From contig OX463780.1 in the NCBI GenBank assembly GCA_949825025.1, positions 43,752,979 to 43,816,978 of the forward strand: 64,000 nucleotides of DNA. The letters run 5' to 3'. Position 1 is the stretch's first letter, and every line of letters starts with the position of its first letter. Both the position numbers and the translations under genes were made by a program. This document shows positions 35,267 through 52,945 of this stretch, piece after piece. This stretch comes from Siphlonurus alternatus (taxonomy: Eukaryota > Arthropoda > Insecta > Ephemeroptera > Siphlonuridae). The notes under the pieces were generated by a model. That model was not told the DNA's origin. It saw only the letters and a list, made by a program, of their open reading frames with translations, and made no database searches.

Positions 35267-37757
35267 AGCGGAAGTTTTTTAACTGTAATATTTTTCTTTA
35301 TTTTTTTCTTGTCATGAATATTTAATATTATATATGTGCCATGGTGGTGGTAGTGATGGTGCTGGATTTACGAGGGGGAGAGGAGGAGCAAAACTATATG
35401 AGGGCGATTGCCCCTCCAAAATGGTCCTAAAATGCATTTGCATCATCTCTCTTCCCCCACACACCCATCGTCTTTCCTCTATTCCAATAAATGAACATTG
35501 TGACTGTGATAATTAATGTCCCCCTTCCTCTCGAATCGAAATGCTGAATTGGTTCCACCTGGCGGGTGCTGATGATGATTGAAATTAGATATATTAGAAA
35601 ATCCTTGATCGTGATTAACTCCCAGGAAAACGCACATATATGCCTGGCCAGATTTTTATTTTTTTTTCTTTAAAGGAGTCAATGGGTGTTAGGAAAGACA
35701 GGGATACCGATTTCATATATTTTATTTATGTTATGCCAAGCACCCAGGGTAAACTTTAAAGAAATTATGGGTGAGGTGAGATATCTACAAGAATATTATT
35801 TAATATCACATTTCATATATAATTTTTAATACTTTGTTGAAGTTAGTTAAAATAAATTTTCCAGTGTACACTCGATGTTTTAAGAAAATTTCCGTTTTGC
35901 ATGCAGCTTTAAAATTGTTAATCAGCATGCAATGTGAATAAAATATTGTATAAAATATTTACAATAATATATTTATTATATATAATTTTTGTAGTATATA
36001 ATTATATTGAACTTTAAAATTAAATTTGGCAAACTTGATAGCATATATTTAATTTTATTTTGTTTTCAATATTTAATTGATATGTTAAAAAAGGTAAAAA
36101 ATATAATAGATAATTTTAAGCTTATTGTTGCTAAAAATAATATAAAAGACACACACAGTCATATAACTCACATTGCATCAGTTTTTACAAAAAGGACTAC
36201 GGTGAGCTATGATTGAGGGCTCCTTTGCTTGGCTAAAAATGCTAAAATGAATGTTTCTAAAGTAATCATTTAATAAAGTTACGTCCAAAATGTCCAAATA
36301 GAACATTTAAAGTTATTATCTTTGCGATCTTCGCCATGCATTTCAACTGAAGAAAGTTCATTATAATACAAATATTATTTGTTTGACAAAAGAGCTATAA
36401 TGAAGCGATGCGATTATATCGTCATTATTAATTATATGTGTTAATAAACTAATTAATAGCTAGGAAATTTTTAGATTTACAAAAACAAACTATAGTATAT
36501 ATATTTATTACAATATTTAGAAAAAACAGATATACAATAATGTGATATGATATAATATAATATTACATAGAATTGTATTACAGTAAACCTCAAAGGTTTT
36601 GGAAAACTCGTATATAAAAATATAAACATCACGCTTCCGTCGTTGTCTTAAGTGTCTTCCTGCGCAAGACGTGATCTGAAAAATAATGTGGAGTCAGACT
36701 CATTGTTGCTGCCGTTTGTTTGACTATATAGCCTCGCGGCGTGTGAGTTTGTCGCGTGCCAGGACGGCTCTGTTTTGAGACGATGACTGCTGAGGCAACC
36801 CGCAATGCACCGCTGCTCAATAAGTTGCGTGCAGCGCTGGCGCGTATTTTTGTTGCATGTTCATACTACATAATATTAAATTTTATTCGATACAATTTTT
36901 GTAATGGCCTTATTATAAATTTTAGCCATGATAAAATAATATTTTATTGAAATTGCAACAAAACTAATAAATTTGCATCGTTTTTACTTATTTGTATAGT
37001 CATCATAGTTATACCTGCAGGTATACGTATACCTCATAGATGAAACTAAACATTTGCTCTAACATGATTTTTAAATAAATTTATAAATCATAAATTATAA
37101 CACATTTTTTCAAAGAATTAATTTCCGGTTTATGTCTTTTCCGCTTTCGGTTATGCATGGGTTTCAATTCGCTAGTGCAATTTCTAGGTGTAATTTAATT
37201 GCAAGATTTTACAGACTTTAGATGACTAATAATGTGTCGATTGTCCCCAAATATACACTAGCTCAAATGAACAAAAATCAAAGTATGTTTTAACTAAAGG
37301 GACAATAATTATAATATATGACAATTAATATACTAATTATTTTTTGAAGTTGTCATTAACCTGATGCTATAACAGCTACACATAAAACTAAATTTTTAAT
37401 ATCTGTATTAATAAAGACATTATTATATATAAATTATTTTCCATTATAACAGTATATTTTTTTCATTTTTTTAATACATTACATAAAAATAGATTTGAAA
37501 GATTGTTGATATTATATTATTTATAGTTCTACGTAATTTTTATGTTTAGTACGCAGTCTCTACAGCCAGTCGATTTTGTCATGGTATTATTGAGCGGCTA
37601 CATCAAAACACTGACTTTGTCGAGGTAGTCACCGTGGGTCACGCAAAGACCCTGACCAAGTGAGAGGAGCCGGTTCAGAGCTTAGTGGCGTCAACTATTG
37701 AAACATGTCCCTTAGATGTGGATATCAAGTCGCCTGTTGCACATCTCTCACACTGAA
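35267..37757. other. intergenic region and likely 5' UTR of the first TSR gene
   Basis: Mostly AT-rich with no supportable ORF. Around 36620-36850 there is a GC-richer island. It has a TATATAG box near 36724 followed by a GTGTGAGTTT donor-like site on the plus strand, and a TTATTTTTCAG acceptor-like site on the minus strand near 36675. The last 200 bp before 37758 (from about 37550) are less AT-rich and probably 5' UTR of the plus-strand gene. Confidence 0.4.
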
Positions 37758-40700
37758 ATGTGGAATTGTGTGACGTTGTTTCTTGTGTTAGTGTCTACAG
37801 TCTATCACGTTGTAAGTATTAAATTATTGTAATTCATTCTGCCATTCTCGTATTAAATATTATTCATTTCATATATATAATTGATAGTTTGATATATAGA
37901 TGTCATGCTATTAAAGCTCAATAATTTTTGAAAGGCATGCATGAAATCATGATTTCATAATTAAAGTTATATTTTAAACAAACGTTGATTATAACAGAAA
38001 ACAGAATTATGAAGTTTAAAAATTTACCTCCTATTTTTGTGATTCCTTTTTCTCCTTTTCTGAAAATTAATTACAATTGGAGTATCATATGATATATACC
38101 TGTATTTTTCGAACGAACATACTAATCACACAGGTAGCGTCTTGAGTCACATTACACGTGTTAACAATGCAGAACACGTGACTTCCTGTTTGACGATACA
38201 TTAAACGGAAGTTAATTGTCTCTCCGGTCACGTGTCGTTGCAGGCGGGAGCTGTGCCGGGCTCGTGGTCCAGTCCACGGCAGCGCCAGCAGGACACGGCC
38301 TACTGGGTGCAGGGCTTCGAGGCATGCTCTGCCTCTTGTGGCGGCGGTGAGTCCGCAACGTCTATAGCTTCTTGAGGATTATATAGTTAAAACTGCAAAT
38401 TTTTTAACTGATGTCACTGAAAATAAATAATTATACTATATATTATATATATTACTGTCATGTCAAGTAAAATCTTATCTTCAGTTCTAAATTGTCAAAA
38501 AATACAATTTTTGAACAGATAGATTTAATAGATTTATTCAGTTCATTTGGCTATACAAATAGTATAAAACAAGTAATATATATATTCAGTTATAATGACA
38601 AAAAGCACAAGACAAAACTTTTACACAAACAACAACAAAAAGCATAATATATATTTTATACGAGTATATACACTAAAAACTATAATACAGTTAGCCAAGT
38701 AGCAAATTACTCTTTTTGTAAAACTCTTTATCATAAATATTTATAAATTAAAAGTACCTTTTGTATTATATATACAGCGTTATTTAGCATTTTTCCGTAG
38801 ATGCCCTTCAATAACAATAGTTGAATTGCATTGGTTAAATAAACACTTAATATTCTCGACATCAAATATAATAACTTTCAATATTTTTTACCTCTTTTAG
38901 TATGATAGAGAGGTTAACGGATATAGAGCAGTCAATAAAATTAAGCTTATAAATGCATTTTTTCCGATTAAATTTTCAGACAGTAAAATTTATAATTTGT
39001 TTTAATAATTAATTTTAATAACCTTGTATTATATAGGACAACGAGGAAAAATCTGAACAGAAAGCATAACCATGTTATTATGGATTTTATGACGGAATAT
39101 CTACGCATAATTATTATGCGTTGAAAAAGTTATGCCAGGCTGTCCATAAATTAAGCACATCACTTTCAATGTAAATCAACATAATATACTGTGGAAAAGT
39201 TGTTGTACAATTGAAATTATGAAACATTCATTTAACAAAACTTTGCAGAACATTAATATAAAAAATTGCACATTTTTGTTGTGTGCAGGGTTCCAACGCA
39301 CTTTCCCGCAGTGCTGGATGGCCGGAGTGCAGGTTAGCGAGATCATCTGTGACTTCAAAACGAGGCCCGAGTCAGAAAACAGACCGTGTGGGCAGGAGCC
39401 CTGTGTCAGCAAGCCGGGGTAAGACCACAAGCGGGTCTTCGAGAATGATGGTGGTTGTTCAAACCTACTAGAGTTGTACTAAATTTCATTGAATACAATA
39501 TATCACAAATGGAATTACCATGCAATTACACTAAAATAGCAGTGACGATGAGTAACCCCATTTTAATTGAATAAAGCGATTATAACACATTCTATAAAAT
39601 TATTATTATGCATATAGAATAATAATTAAGTCAAGAGAAAAGTTATATAGAATATGGAACTTACATCAAAGAAAACATTATATTTGTTACCTGGACATTA
39701 AGGGGGAGAAGGGGAGAAGTCTGCCTTATCCCAAAATAATATTTTTCAGTCTTGTGGGAAAGAGATCGATTCAGATTCGAGTATATATAAGGACTCTTCT
39801 GTATTTTGGTTTCGGAACATTAATTAAGATGTGAGAGCTATATAGCTGCCCCGTAGATTCCTTCACTGTTCAGAAGAGTTGCGGTGACGATGTCACGTAC
39901 TGTACGTGGACAGTGACGAGGAGTGTGTGTGACAGGTGGAGACTGAGCGAGTGGAGCGAGTGCAGCTCCAAGTGCGGCCCGGGCTGGAGGAGCCGCGTCG
40001 CCCGCTGCGTCATCAAGATCACCGCCTTCAACTTCCGGGAGATCGAGGTAACTTCTCAGTGTAATTGGTTCAGGAAGTAGTCAGTTACGGGAGGATAACA
40101 TCTACATGCCCACCTGCAGATTACTATATGATATGTACTTAACTTTGAACATATTACGTTGTTTCAATCTAGTATGTAACACGTTTTTTTTTTTTTTTTT
40201 TTTTTTACAAATGTCATTATGATTATAATATAAATAACTATAAAAATTGTATTTTTTTATCTTCTATATACCAAAATCTTTTTTTTTCCTAATCTCTCAG
40301 ATTTTATTACAAATAAATAATAAATATATAACATTAAGTGCACATGAGAATTACATTTCTTTTCATTGCATATAATAAACTGCTGTTATACATGTATGCA
40401 CGCTTTAATTAATTTTTGAAGTAAACAGATTTGAAGTATTCACTGCTGCGCAGTCCTCATTCATTTTTCACTGTATATTTTCCGTTCTATTTGCTATATT
40501 ATACAGTATAATATATAAATTATATTTATAAAAAAAAATAGACTAAAAATGTCCGCAATTTTTGATTGAGTAAAATCCAGGTTTCTCACTGAACACAGTT
40601 ATTGTCGTTGTCATTGATTTAAGCTTGCATTAAACGTATTTATAGTGAGAAAGCTGGAAAATATGAAAATGCCCTTCGTAAATTGCGCCTAATTTTGCAT

Positions 40701-41133
40701 TATTTTTTGTCACTTACGAATAATAGTACGTATTAAATAATACCGAAGGTTTGCTATATAAAATTTTCAGGGTATATGATTGACTATATAAAATATGCGA
40801 CTTTACCTTTTAATAAAGGAAGCAAGAAATAACATATGATACTTAGGTGATCTTGTGTCATATTGACAGGAGCGGAAGTGCTCGTCGCTGCCTCGGCCGC
40901 CAGACGAGCTTGGTAAGTGCAGTAGTGGTATTATCGTGCCGTGTCCGCCCTTCGCCTCGCGAGACGTCGACTGCTTCTCCCCTCCGTGCCGCACGGCTGC
41001 GGGGGCAGACACCGACACAGACTCCAGGGACAACGGTGACGCGGCGCAACTTAGACCTTCCAACGCAGCCCTGTGGTTATCCACGTTCTTACTGCTGAAC
41101 ACCTTCACATCACTCATGGGACAATATTCATAA
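37758..41133 (+). CDS. secreted two-TSR protein with hydrophobic C-tail, complete (220 codons)
   Basis: Five exons: 37758-37811, 38244-38346, 39289-39418, 39936-40047 and 40870-41133, summing to 663 nt with TAA. A signal peptide (MWNCVTLFLVLVSTVYHV) fills exon 1. Two thrombospondin type-1 repeats follow. The first is around CSASCGGG, with RPCGQEPC at its end. The second starts WRLSEWSECSSKCGPGWRSR and continues through several cysteines to FSPPC. An Asp/Thr-rich spacer leads to a short hydrophobic tail (ALWLSTFLLLNTF near the end), consistent with a GPI-anchor signal. TSRs bind glycosaminoglycans or receptors at the cell surface, and the ADAMTS-like WSxCSxxCGxG pattern is kept. No protease domain is present. 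A minus-strand paralogue lies 3.2 kb away. A GTAAGT inside the last exon (about 40916) could serve as an alternative donor. Function is unknown. Confidence 0.85.
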
Positions 41134-41233
41134 TAGTGAACGAACAATAATTGATTTTTAATTGTTTCATAACTACTGAGTTTTAATTAATTGTTTCATT
41201 ATTTATCTCTTTTCTTATACATGCAGCAAACGA

Positions 41234-41239
41234 AATAAA
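41234..41239 (+). terminator. candidate poly(A) signal of the plus-strand TSR gene
   Basis: AATAAA lies 100 nt after the stop codon and is the first one downstream. Confidence 0.4.
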
Positions 41240-41661
41240 AAAAGCCTATATATTATTATAGATTACATGCTAAAATTTAATTTCAATTTTTAATGTCAAT
41301 TATATCTGTGACCTTGCCGTCATTTATTTGAAAAAAAAAAAAAAAAATGGGGGCGCACGAAAGATTCTAAAGCATTTTTTTTTTATCACAAATAATAATT
41401 GTTAAACCCTTTACTGTTTAAAAGTTTAAAATTATATACTTATTGTTAATATAATTATATAATTAAACTTTTACGTTATACGTTTGCAGCACGGTATAAT
41501 TATTTATGAAAATGTTATATGCAGCCCCACTTCAATTTAATTTAAGAAACTCCAAAAACTTCGTGGTTAATACTTGTGTTCTGACTTCTGAGAGGGAAAT
41601 ATTCGCAGAAATGTTGCTCGATGGAGTCAAAATCCGCTAATCTTCAGCATGCGAATGAGAT

Positions 41662-41970
41662 ATTAGAATGTGAAAATTTTAGTGGCTCAATCGAAAGAAG
41701 GAGTAAAAATATGGTACTGTGAATTTTTTCAGATTTTTCTGAGACCGGGAACTATTTTTAAAAAATTATTGAAAGTCTATTTTGATGCATGACGTCACGG
41801 GCGGCACTCCTTAAGAAAAAGGATAGGGCAGTGCCGCCCGTGACGTCATAAAATATAATTTCAATAATTTTTTAAAAATAGTTCCCGGTCTCAGAAAAAT
41901 CTGAAAAAAATCACAGTAACATATTTTTACCCCATCTTTCGATTAAGCCACTAAAATTTTCACATTCTAA
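41662..41970. mobile_element. foldback element related to the AATGGAGTAT family
   Basis: Ends TTAGAATGTGAAAATTTTAG are mirrored. The arms carry CTCAATCGAAAGA, CTGTGAATTTTTTCAGATTT and CGGGAACTATTTTTAAAAA, plus a TGACGTCA each (41790-41797, 41841-41848). Its interior matches the other family members, while its ends are closer to the CTCAATCGAAAGAGG arm of 7734-8182. Confidence 0.8.
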
Positions 41971-43120
41971 TCGTTCTAATTTCTAATTATACACTCCAGT
42001 TAGAACATGTAACGAAATTAGCAGGTCAAAAAACAAGAGTGCATAGTCTGTTTTTAAACCACTTAAATTTTACATTAAATTATTTTATCTTTAGAAATTA
42101 CACCACTTTTAATGATAATATATTATTTCGAATCAAATTAGATGATTGTTGCTTAATATTAAATTATTTGAATGTTTATAAAAAGAAAGTGTATATTTTA
42201 TAATCTAGCTTATTATTTGTTTTTTTTTTAAAAACATTGTAAGGGAACATATATGGCATTTTATATGATTTTTAACACCTGTTACTGAAAATGTCAATAT
42301 GTACATAACTCCAGATAATTATATAAATTTATTAAATTATATAATATATTATATATTTATATACGCTTAGCTGCATGCTTCATTTCTGTCTTAAATTTTC
42401 CCGACTCAAATTTCAAAAAGTTGCTGTGCTGAAAATAATCAAAATCCACCACCTGCTGCATGTCCTTTCTTCAAGACGGCATTTTTGTAACTTTATACGC
42501 GTTCCAGGATGACAATCAATGACTATAATAAAAAAAACTCCCCTTTGATTCCATGCAACATGTAATTTAAAACCCGTGTATACCTTGTGGCCTAGCAATA
42601 TTTTTTTATGTTCTAAAAGCACCACCTTTACTTTAAAGCATATTATGCATGCAGTATTTTGTTATGCATGCATAAAATTTGTATTAAAAATACATATAAA
42701 CTAAGTGTACTAACTGTAAGTGTATCATTAAATATAAAATATCAAAACATTTTTTTTTAAACAGTTTTCTTTATTAATTATTTATTTTATACAAACTCCC
42801 CTTTAACTCTTCACTATTATATTATGAATTTTTAGTTGCAAGTTCATGCATTTTCTTTCCAAATTTCTTTATACATAAACCTAATATAATATAAATTACC
42901 CTCAATTAATACTGCTGAAATTCTATCACCAATTTTACTGTATTGCAAAATTGAAATATAACAAAAAAATAATACAATAAAAAATGCAAAGTTATACATA
43001 CACGGAATTCAGTTAAAACCCTAGATATGTGATGATTTCTCTTCGTTGGATTAAATCATGTCAGAAAGTAAGAAGTTGATATATTTTTTTATTATGTTAT
43101 TTTATCGAGTTACCTTTTAA

Positions 43121-43264
43121 TTAAGTACACTCCTTGCCTCTGAAAAGTTTCCTTCTACAGCCATTATTGTTAATCACCATACCCCGTAAGAATAACACAC
43201 GGCATGGTGATTATAATTAACAAGGCTGCAGAAGAGAACTTTTCAGAGGCGAGGAGCGTACTTG
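43121..43264. repeat. 144 bp inverted repeat
   Basis: TTAAGTACACTCCTTGCCTC and GAAAAGTTTCCTTCTACAGCC are mirrored, ending GAGGAGCGTACTTG. The loop is about 15 nt. It is non-coding. Confidence 0.65.
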
Positions 43265-43699
43265 AAAATTAGATATAAACTTGAATTATTTATTGAAGTT
43301 TAAAACATTAGTGCTGTGAATAATGCATTGGTATAGATAGGAATTTAAACTATAGGAGTAACATATTTCTATAATAATAAAATATATTTCACACATGCAG
43401 TATAAAAATTTAATATTAATTTATTTTCATTATTATCTGAAATAATTCAATATCGATAAACTATAACACTTGTTACTATAATTATATACTAAAAATACGT
43501 TAAAATTCATACTGTTATATACATATAATATGCTTCTAAATCTATATAAGGTTTTTAAAATGATTGTATTAACTATAATATCAGGATTTATGACAAGTTT
43601 TTGTTCATATTCAACTTCATCTTGATGTATTAATTAAATTTTATGCAGCAAAATGTTAATACGTTAATTTAAATTACTTTTATTTATATCTGTAATGTA

Positions 43700-44090
43700 G
43701 TTCCACTAAAGCAGATCTAGCGCGCGACTCTGGGGGCGCGGGAGCAGGGGGGAAAAAATAGGGGGGGGGGAAGTGATTTGCCATATCCGGCATCGCAATG
43801 TTATATAAATTTGGGCTGGGGGGTAACACACCCAGGCGCGGATCCATGGGGGGGGGAGGCTGTAGCCCCCCCCCCCGAAATTTTGGATTTAACATGGGCA
43901 ATATAGGCATTTCCCCCACTCCAATTTTTTTTTAACATTGTCCTTATGGAGGCAGCCCCTCCCGAATTTTTTTCTGGATCCGCGCCTGTTAACACCTCCT
44001 ATGTATTTTGTGACATTCAGGGAGGGGGTGACGGGTGACGATCGATATGCCCCCCTGGATCTGCCCTCATCTTGATCGAGTTCCACAGTA
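43700..44090. mobile_element. outer GC-rich element hosting a nested insertion
   Basis: On the left, GTAGTTCCACT precedes AAAGCAGATCTAG. On the right, CCTGGATCTGCCCTCAT is followed by CGAGTTCCACAG. The AGGCAGATCCAGG-like ends are inverted, and GTTCCAC may be the flanking duplication. G-runs and C-runs dominate the body. The 43833-43988 element sits inside it. Boundaries are approximate. Confidence 0.4.
43833..43988. mobile_element. MITE with CAGGCGCGGATCCA ends, copy 1
   Basis: It starts CAGGCGCGGATCCATGGGGG and ends TGGATCCGCGCCTG, a terminal inverted repeat of about 14 bp. The body TTTGGATTTAACATGGGCAA then TAGGCATTTCCCCCACT is shared with 46935-47169. Flanks TAACACACC and TTAACACCTC are similar, suggesting a 9-10 bp target duplication. 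Confidence 0.8.
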
Positions 44091-44363
44091 AATACTATTT
44101 TAAGTAAATAAGTAATAAATAATATTAAATAAAGTCCATACGTGCATTTCCATTTATGGTGCTTAAAATGGACAACGTTCGTTATTCATATTAATTTTAT
44201 ACACGTTTCACTTCACGACACATGATGCAATCTTCAACGTTCGCAAGAGCGCGCGGGTTTAAAGAAAAGAAGGTTGGTGAACCCTCAAGATGAAATGACA
44301 GGCATATTATCAACCTATTGGCGTCCGAAGCGCAACATTTTTAGCATTAATATTAATAAATAT

Positions 44364-49479
<5,116 letters not shown>

Positions 49480-49957
49480 CCTCTGGTAATTTTTAACGAA
49501 GCCTGATTGTTGTTGCAGCATGTTGTTGCAATCAATGTTCTGTGGACAGTGCATGGTTTGATCACAGCTAGCAAACAGGCCATCGCGTGCGTGACAATCA
49601 CAGTTGTCATATATTATTTGGTCAATATATAATTATACTGTATTGTCGTGTGTCTGTTATAACAAAAATCATTTTCATGTACTAATTATAGTAAAATATT
49701 TCTTATCTTTTGTAAACATCTTTCTGTATACTGATATATTTTTAAAGTTAAAAAAATAATTTATACATCACATAAAACTGACGCAATATTATCTATGTAT
49801 AATATTATATGTATATATAGCCAGAATATAATATACATAATATATTATTTTATTAATTCACATTGAATATACCAGTTTGTTATATATATTGTGACTTATA
49901 CATCCAAGATATATATAATATATTTTATCTTGAGAAAATAATATAATTATATAGATT

Positions 49958-50246
49958 TCGACAGACCTCAATTTTTTTTTATTGCAGAAATGGATAGAGG
50001 GTGCAAAGTTATGTTACTCTGATTTTTTTCAGATTTTTTAGGGAGTATTGATAAAAAGTTTTGGCGAGGTCGGGTTCGAAATCCACGTCCCTTTTGGGTC
50101 CTATCTTTTATTAAGAGAGGCGGCACTTTTCCTGCACTTTCAATAATTTTTAAAAAATAGTTGCCGGGCTCTAAAAAATCTGAAAAAATCAGAGTAGCAT
50201 AACTTTGCACCCTCTATCTATTTCTGCAATAAAAAAATACTCCATT
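49958..50246. mobile_element. foldback element, AATGGAGTAT family, B-box loop type
   Basis: The left end is degenerate (CGACAGACCTCAATT); the right end is ATACTCCATT. Arms are as in relatives. The centre reads GGCGAGGTCGGGTTCGAAAT on the plus strand, the inverted form of the loop in 18927-19233. Confidence 0.75.
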
Positions 50247-50884
50247 TGTACGAAAAAATGATAAAAAAAAAAATTGAAATTTAGAAATATTATAATATTA
50301 CAATTATTACAACTATAAGAATTAATTCACAGTTTCACCATTTCACCATATATTAATTAAATTTTTTTCTTTTTAATAGAATAATAATGATTTTTAATAA
50401 AGTATAATATCAGCTAAACAATTTTTTCTTGAAACAGTTTTTACATTATCTATTTTTTTTTTAATATAATCCCCGGTATTAATTAAAATTGTTATAAATG
50501 CGCAAAATCCTATATACATGCCATGCATCTGCAAGATAACTATATATATACAGACTATCGATCTTGGTGCATTTGCAGCAACAGTTAAAAAAATTACACA
50601 AATATTTTAATAAAAATAAAATATGAGGTTATCAGAATACTTAATTATAATTTTAAATGTGTAAACTTTTGTTCAGAGAATTTTAATTAAATTTCTTATT
50701 GGTCCTTAATTTTGTTAATATAATATATAACCATGCAGGATATATGCCATACATGCACCGTGCATGCATTTTAAGGGTGCCATGCCGGCCGTCAGTTGTT
50801 CAAACTTGAGATATTTCATAATATATATATATATATATATATATCTGTATTCTGCTTTGCATAAAATGACGTATATATGTATAA

Positions 50885-50915
<31 letters not shown>

Positions 50916-51387
50916 TTTTATTTCATTTTAAATAAACATGATACATTTCATTTATACAAAAAGACATTTATACCTCAATGAGCTAAAGCTCGAGAAGAGG
51001 AATGAAAATTTTGTTTCATCTGGAAAAAAAAAAACATGATGACAGAAATATTTCACTACATAATTAACAATAACAATTTAGTTAAGAAAAAAAGTTGATA
51101 TAGCTTATTCATATAAACACTATAAGTTTGGATTATAATATATTAAACAAATAGTCAAAACTAACACAAAATAATATTATACCGTCACACGTACGACACA
51201 TGATTTAATTAATTATATAATTATATATTATATAATATTTTCACATTGCAGTTACACATGCGTATATATGCTGCAGTTTTCTTAAAAACTTGCATGAATT
51301 TAAAAGAAATGAATATTTTATATTTTTGACATATAATAATCTGCATTGCAGCCATATATATTATATTGCAGAATCTGCTTAATATGA

Positions 51388-51483
51388 TCTCTCTCTCTCT
51401 CTCTCTCTCGATTAATTCTCTCTGGAATGTACGTATATATATACGTATATATAACGTGTATATATATAATATATATACGCACG

Positions 51484-51551
<68 letters not shown>
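51388..51551. repeat. (CT)n and (TA)n simple repeats
   Basis: A CT run at about 51390-51409 is followed by TA-rich sequence and an uninterrupted TA tract of about 64 bp (51488-51551). Confidence 0.9.
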
Positions 51552-51554
<3 letters not shown>

Positions 51555-52945
51555 TTGGATGATGTATAAATAAAGTTTATAGTTTGCGCAAATTTAAAGG
51601 ATAATTATATAATAATAATATATGTATCGATCGATCAGTGCTCGCGCGGATTGTTTTTTTGTTTTCTTCGATCGATCAAAAATAATTTTTATTACTTAAA
51701 TTTTTGCGTGCTGAGAGATTAAATTATTTATTGTTATTGAAAACAAAAACCATATATATATATTAATTATAGATTCGAGAGTTTTATAGGGATTTTTGTA
51801 CATTTATGTTTGATTAATATAATTATTGTTGTAAAACTTACTGTTTCCTGTATACTTAAATTAACTTGCAAAATTAAAATTAAGCAATATGCTGACATTA
51901 TGCTCTTTTATGTGCATATATATGTAATTCCTATATATTAATATATAATTATATTATATTATTTATATTATATATTATAGTTCTAAAACAGGTTCATTAA
52001 CTTTTAATGAATTTGAAGCTCCCGGCACTATGACGTATTTTACGTGGAAAAACAATTGCCGATCGTCAAGCGTAAAAGCTGGCGTTGCACAGGTGTTGTT
52101 GATGTCGCCGATTGACTGATGTTGTAGGCGTCACTAGTTTTGCTTTGTGTCCGCTAATGCTCGCGACCTAAGCGATCATTAGGCATTTTTTAACATCAAT
52201 TTTAAATTTTGTAAAGTGCAGTGATATTTTTAAGAAGTAAAGAAACGACGCAACGGTAGCGGCAGCAGGTAAAAGTTAACGGGGCGGTGGGTGGGGCCGG
52301 GTCTGGCGGTGTAACCTAATCCTGTAAGCCAATTATTGTAACAGGCAAGTAGCCCTCTCCGGAATGTCATCGATCTATGTTTTTTAACTTTCTATTTAGC
52401 TGCTGTAATGTACAGGTAAATGAAAGAATATTTAGGATTTAAAAAATAGTATCCAAGTTAAATATTGGCTTGACAGGCAGTGGCTAACAGGTGGGAGTTA
52501 GAATGCGACCGCACCTCGCATGCATCTTTCTTTGATATATCAGGGCGGGTTTGGTAAATATTGACCTACGTGCGGGCTTGTAGATAACGCGCTCGCAAGC
52601 AGTGATGAGGGAGTTGAATGCAGATAACAGCTGCAGTGAATGAACCACTCTAGCTTAGGATATATTAACAGCATTAGATTACTGTAGCCAACTTTTTTAA
52701 AGTAACTAAGTTAGAATTATTTTTGTGTATTGCTGTACAGTAAATAATATACAGGTTTGATATTTAAGACAACCTTCATATCTTATTAAATATTCTATTT
52801 GCAGAGCTCTTACTTGCAAACTTTATGCATGCATAATCAATTTAAAGAAAAAATAATATTTCCATATTTAAATCTAAATCTTTGCAGTGTTAAAAGTTAA
52901 AATTCAGATTAGCTTATGCTTTTTTTTGGGTGTTACAGTGTTGCC

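Larger units (their letters stand above)
41134..44363. other. intergenic region between the convergent TSR genes
   Basis: No gene seen. It contains foldback elements at 41662-41970 and 43121-43264, and the nested GC-rich element around 43700-44090 that produces spurious glycine/proline-rich open frames. The rest is AT-rich unique-looking DNA. Confidence 0.6.
49480..52945. other. intergenic region between the TSR gene and lgl
   Basis: Very AT-rich, with no supportable gene. It holds the foldback element 49958-50246 and TA microsatellites near 50820-50910 and 51488-51551. The stretch 52010-52320 is richer in GC and CpG and probably contains the lgl promoter. A 5' UTR exon ending at a GGCAGCAG|GTAAAA donor (52268) is plausible. 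Confidence 0.5.

Noticed and set aside
36629..36950. Open frames on both strands in a GC-richer island
   Set aside because: No recognisable protein; donor-like and acceptor-like sites are on opposite strands and give no consistent model.
43680..44086. Gly/Pro-rich open frames
   Set aside because: They come from G-runs and C-runs in the GC-rich nested transposon.
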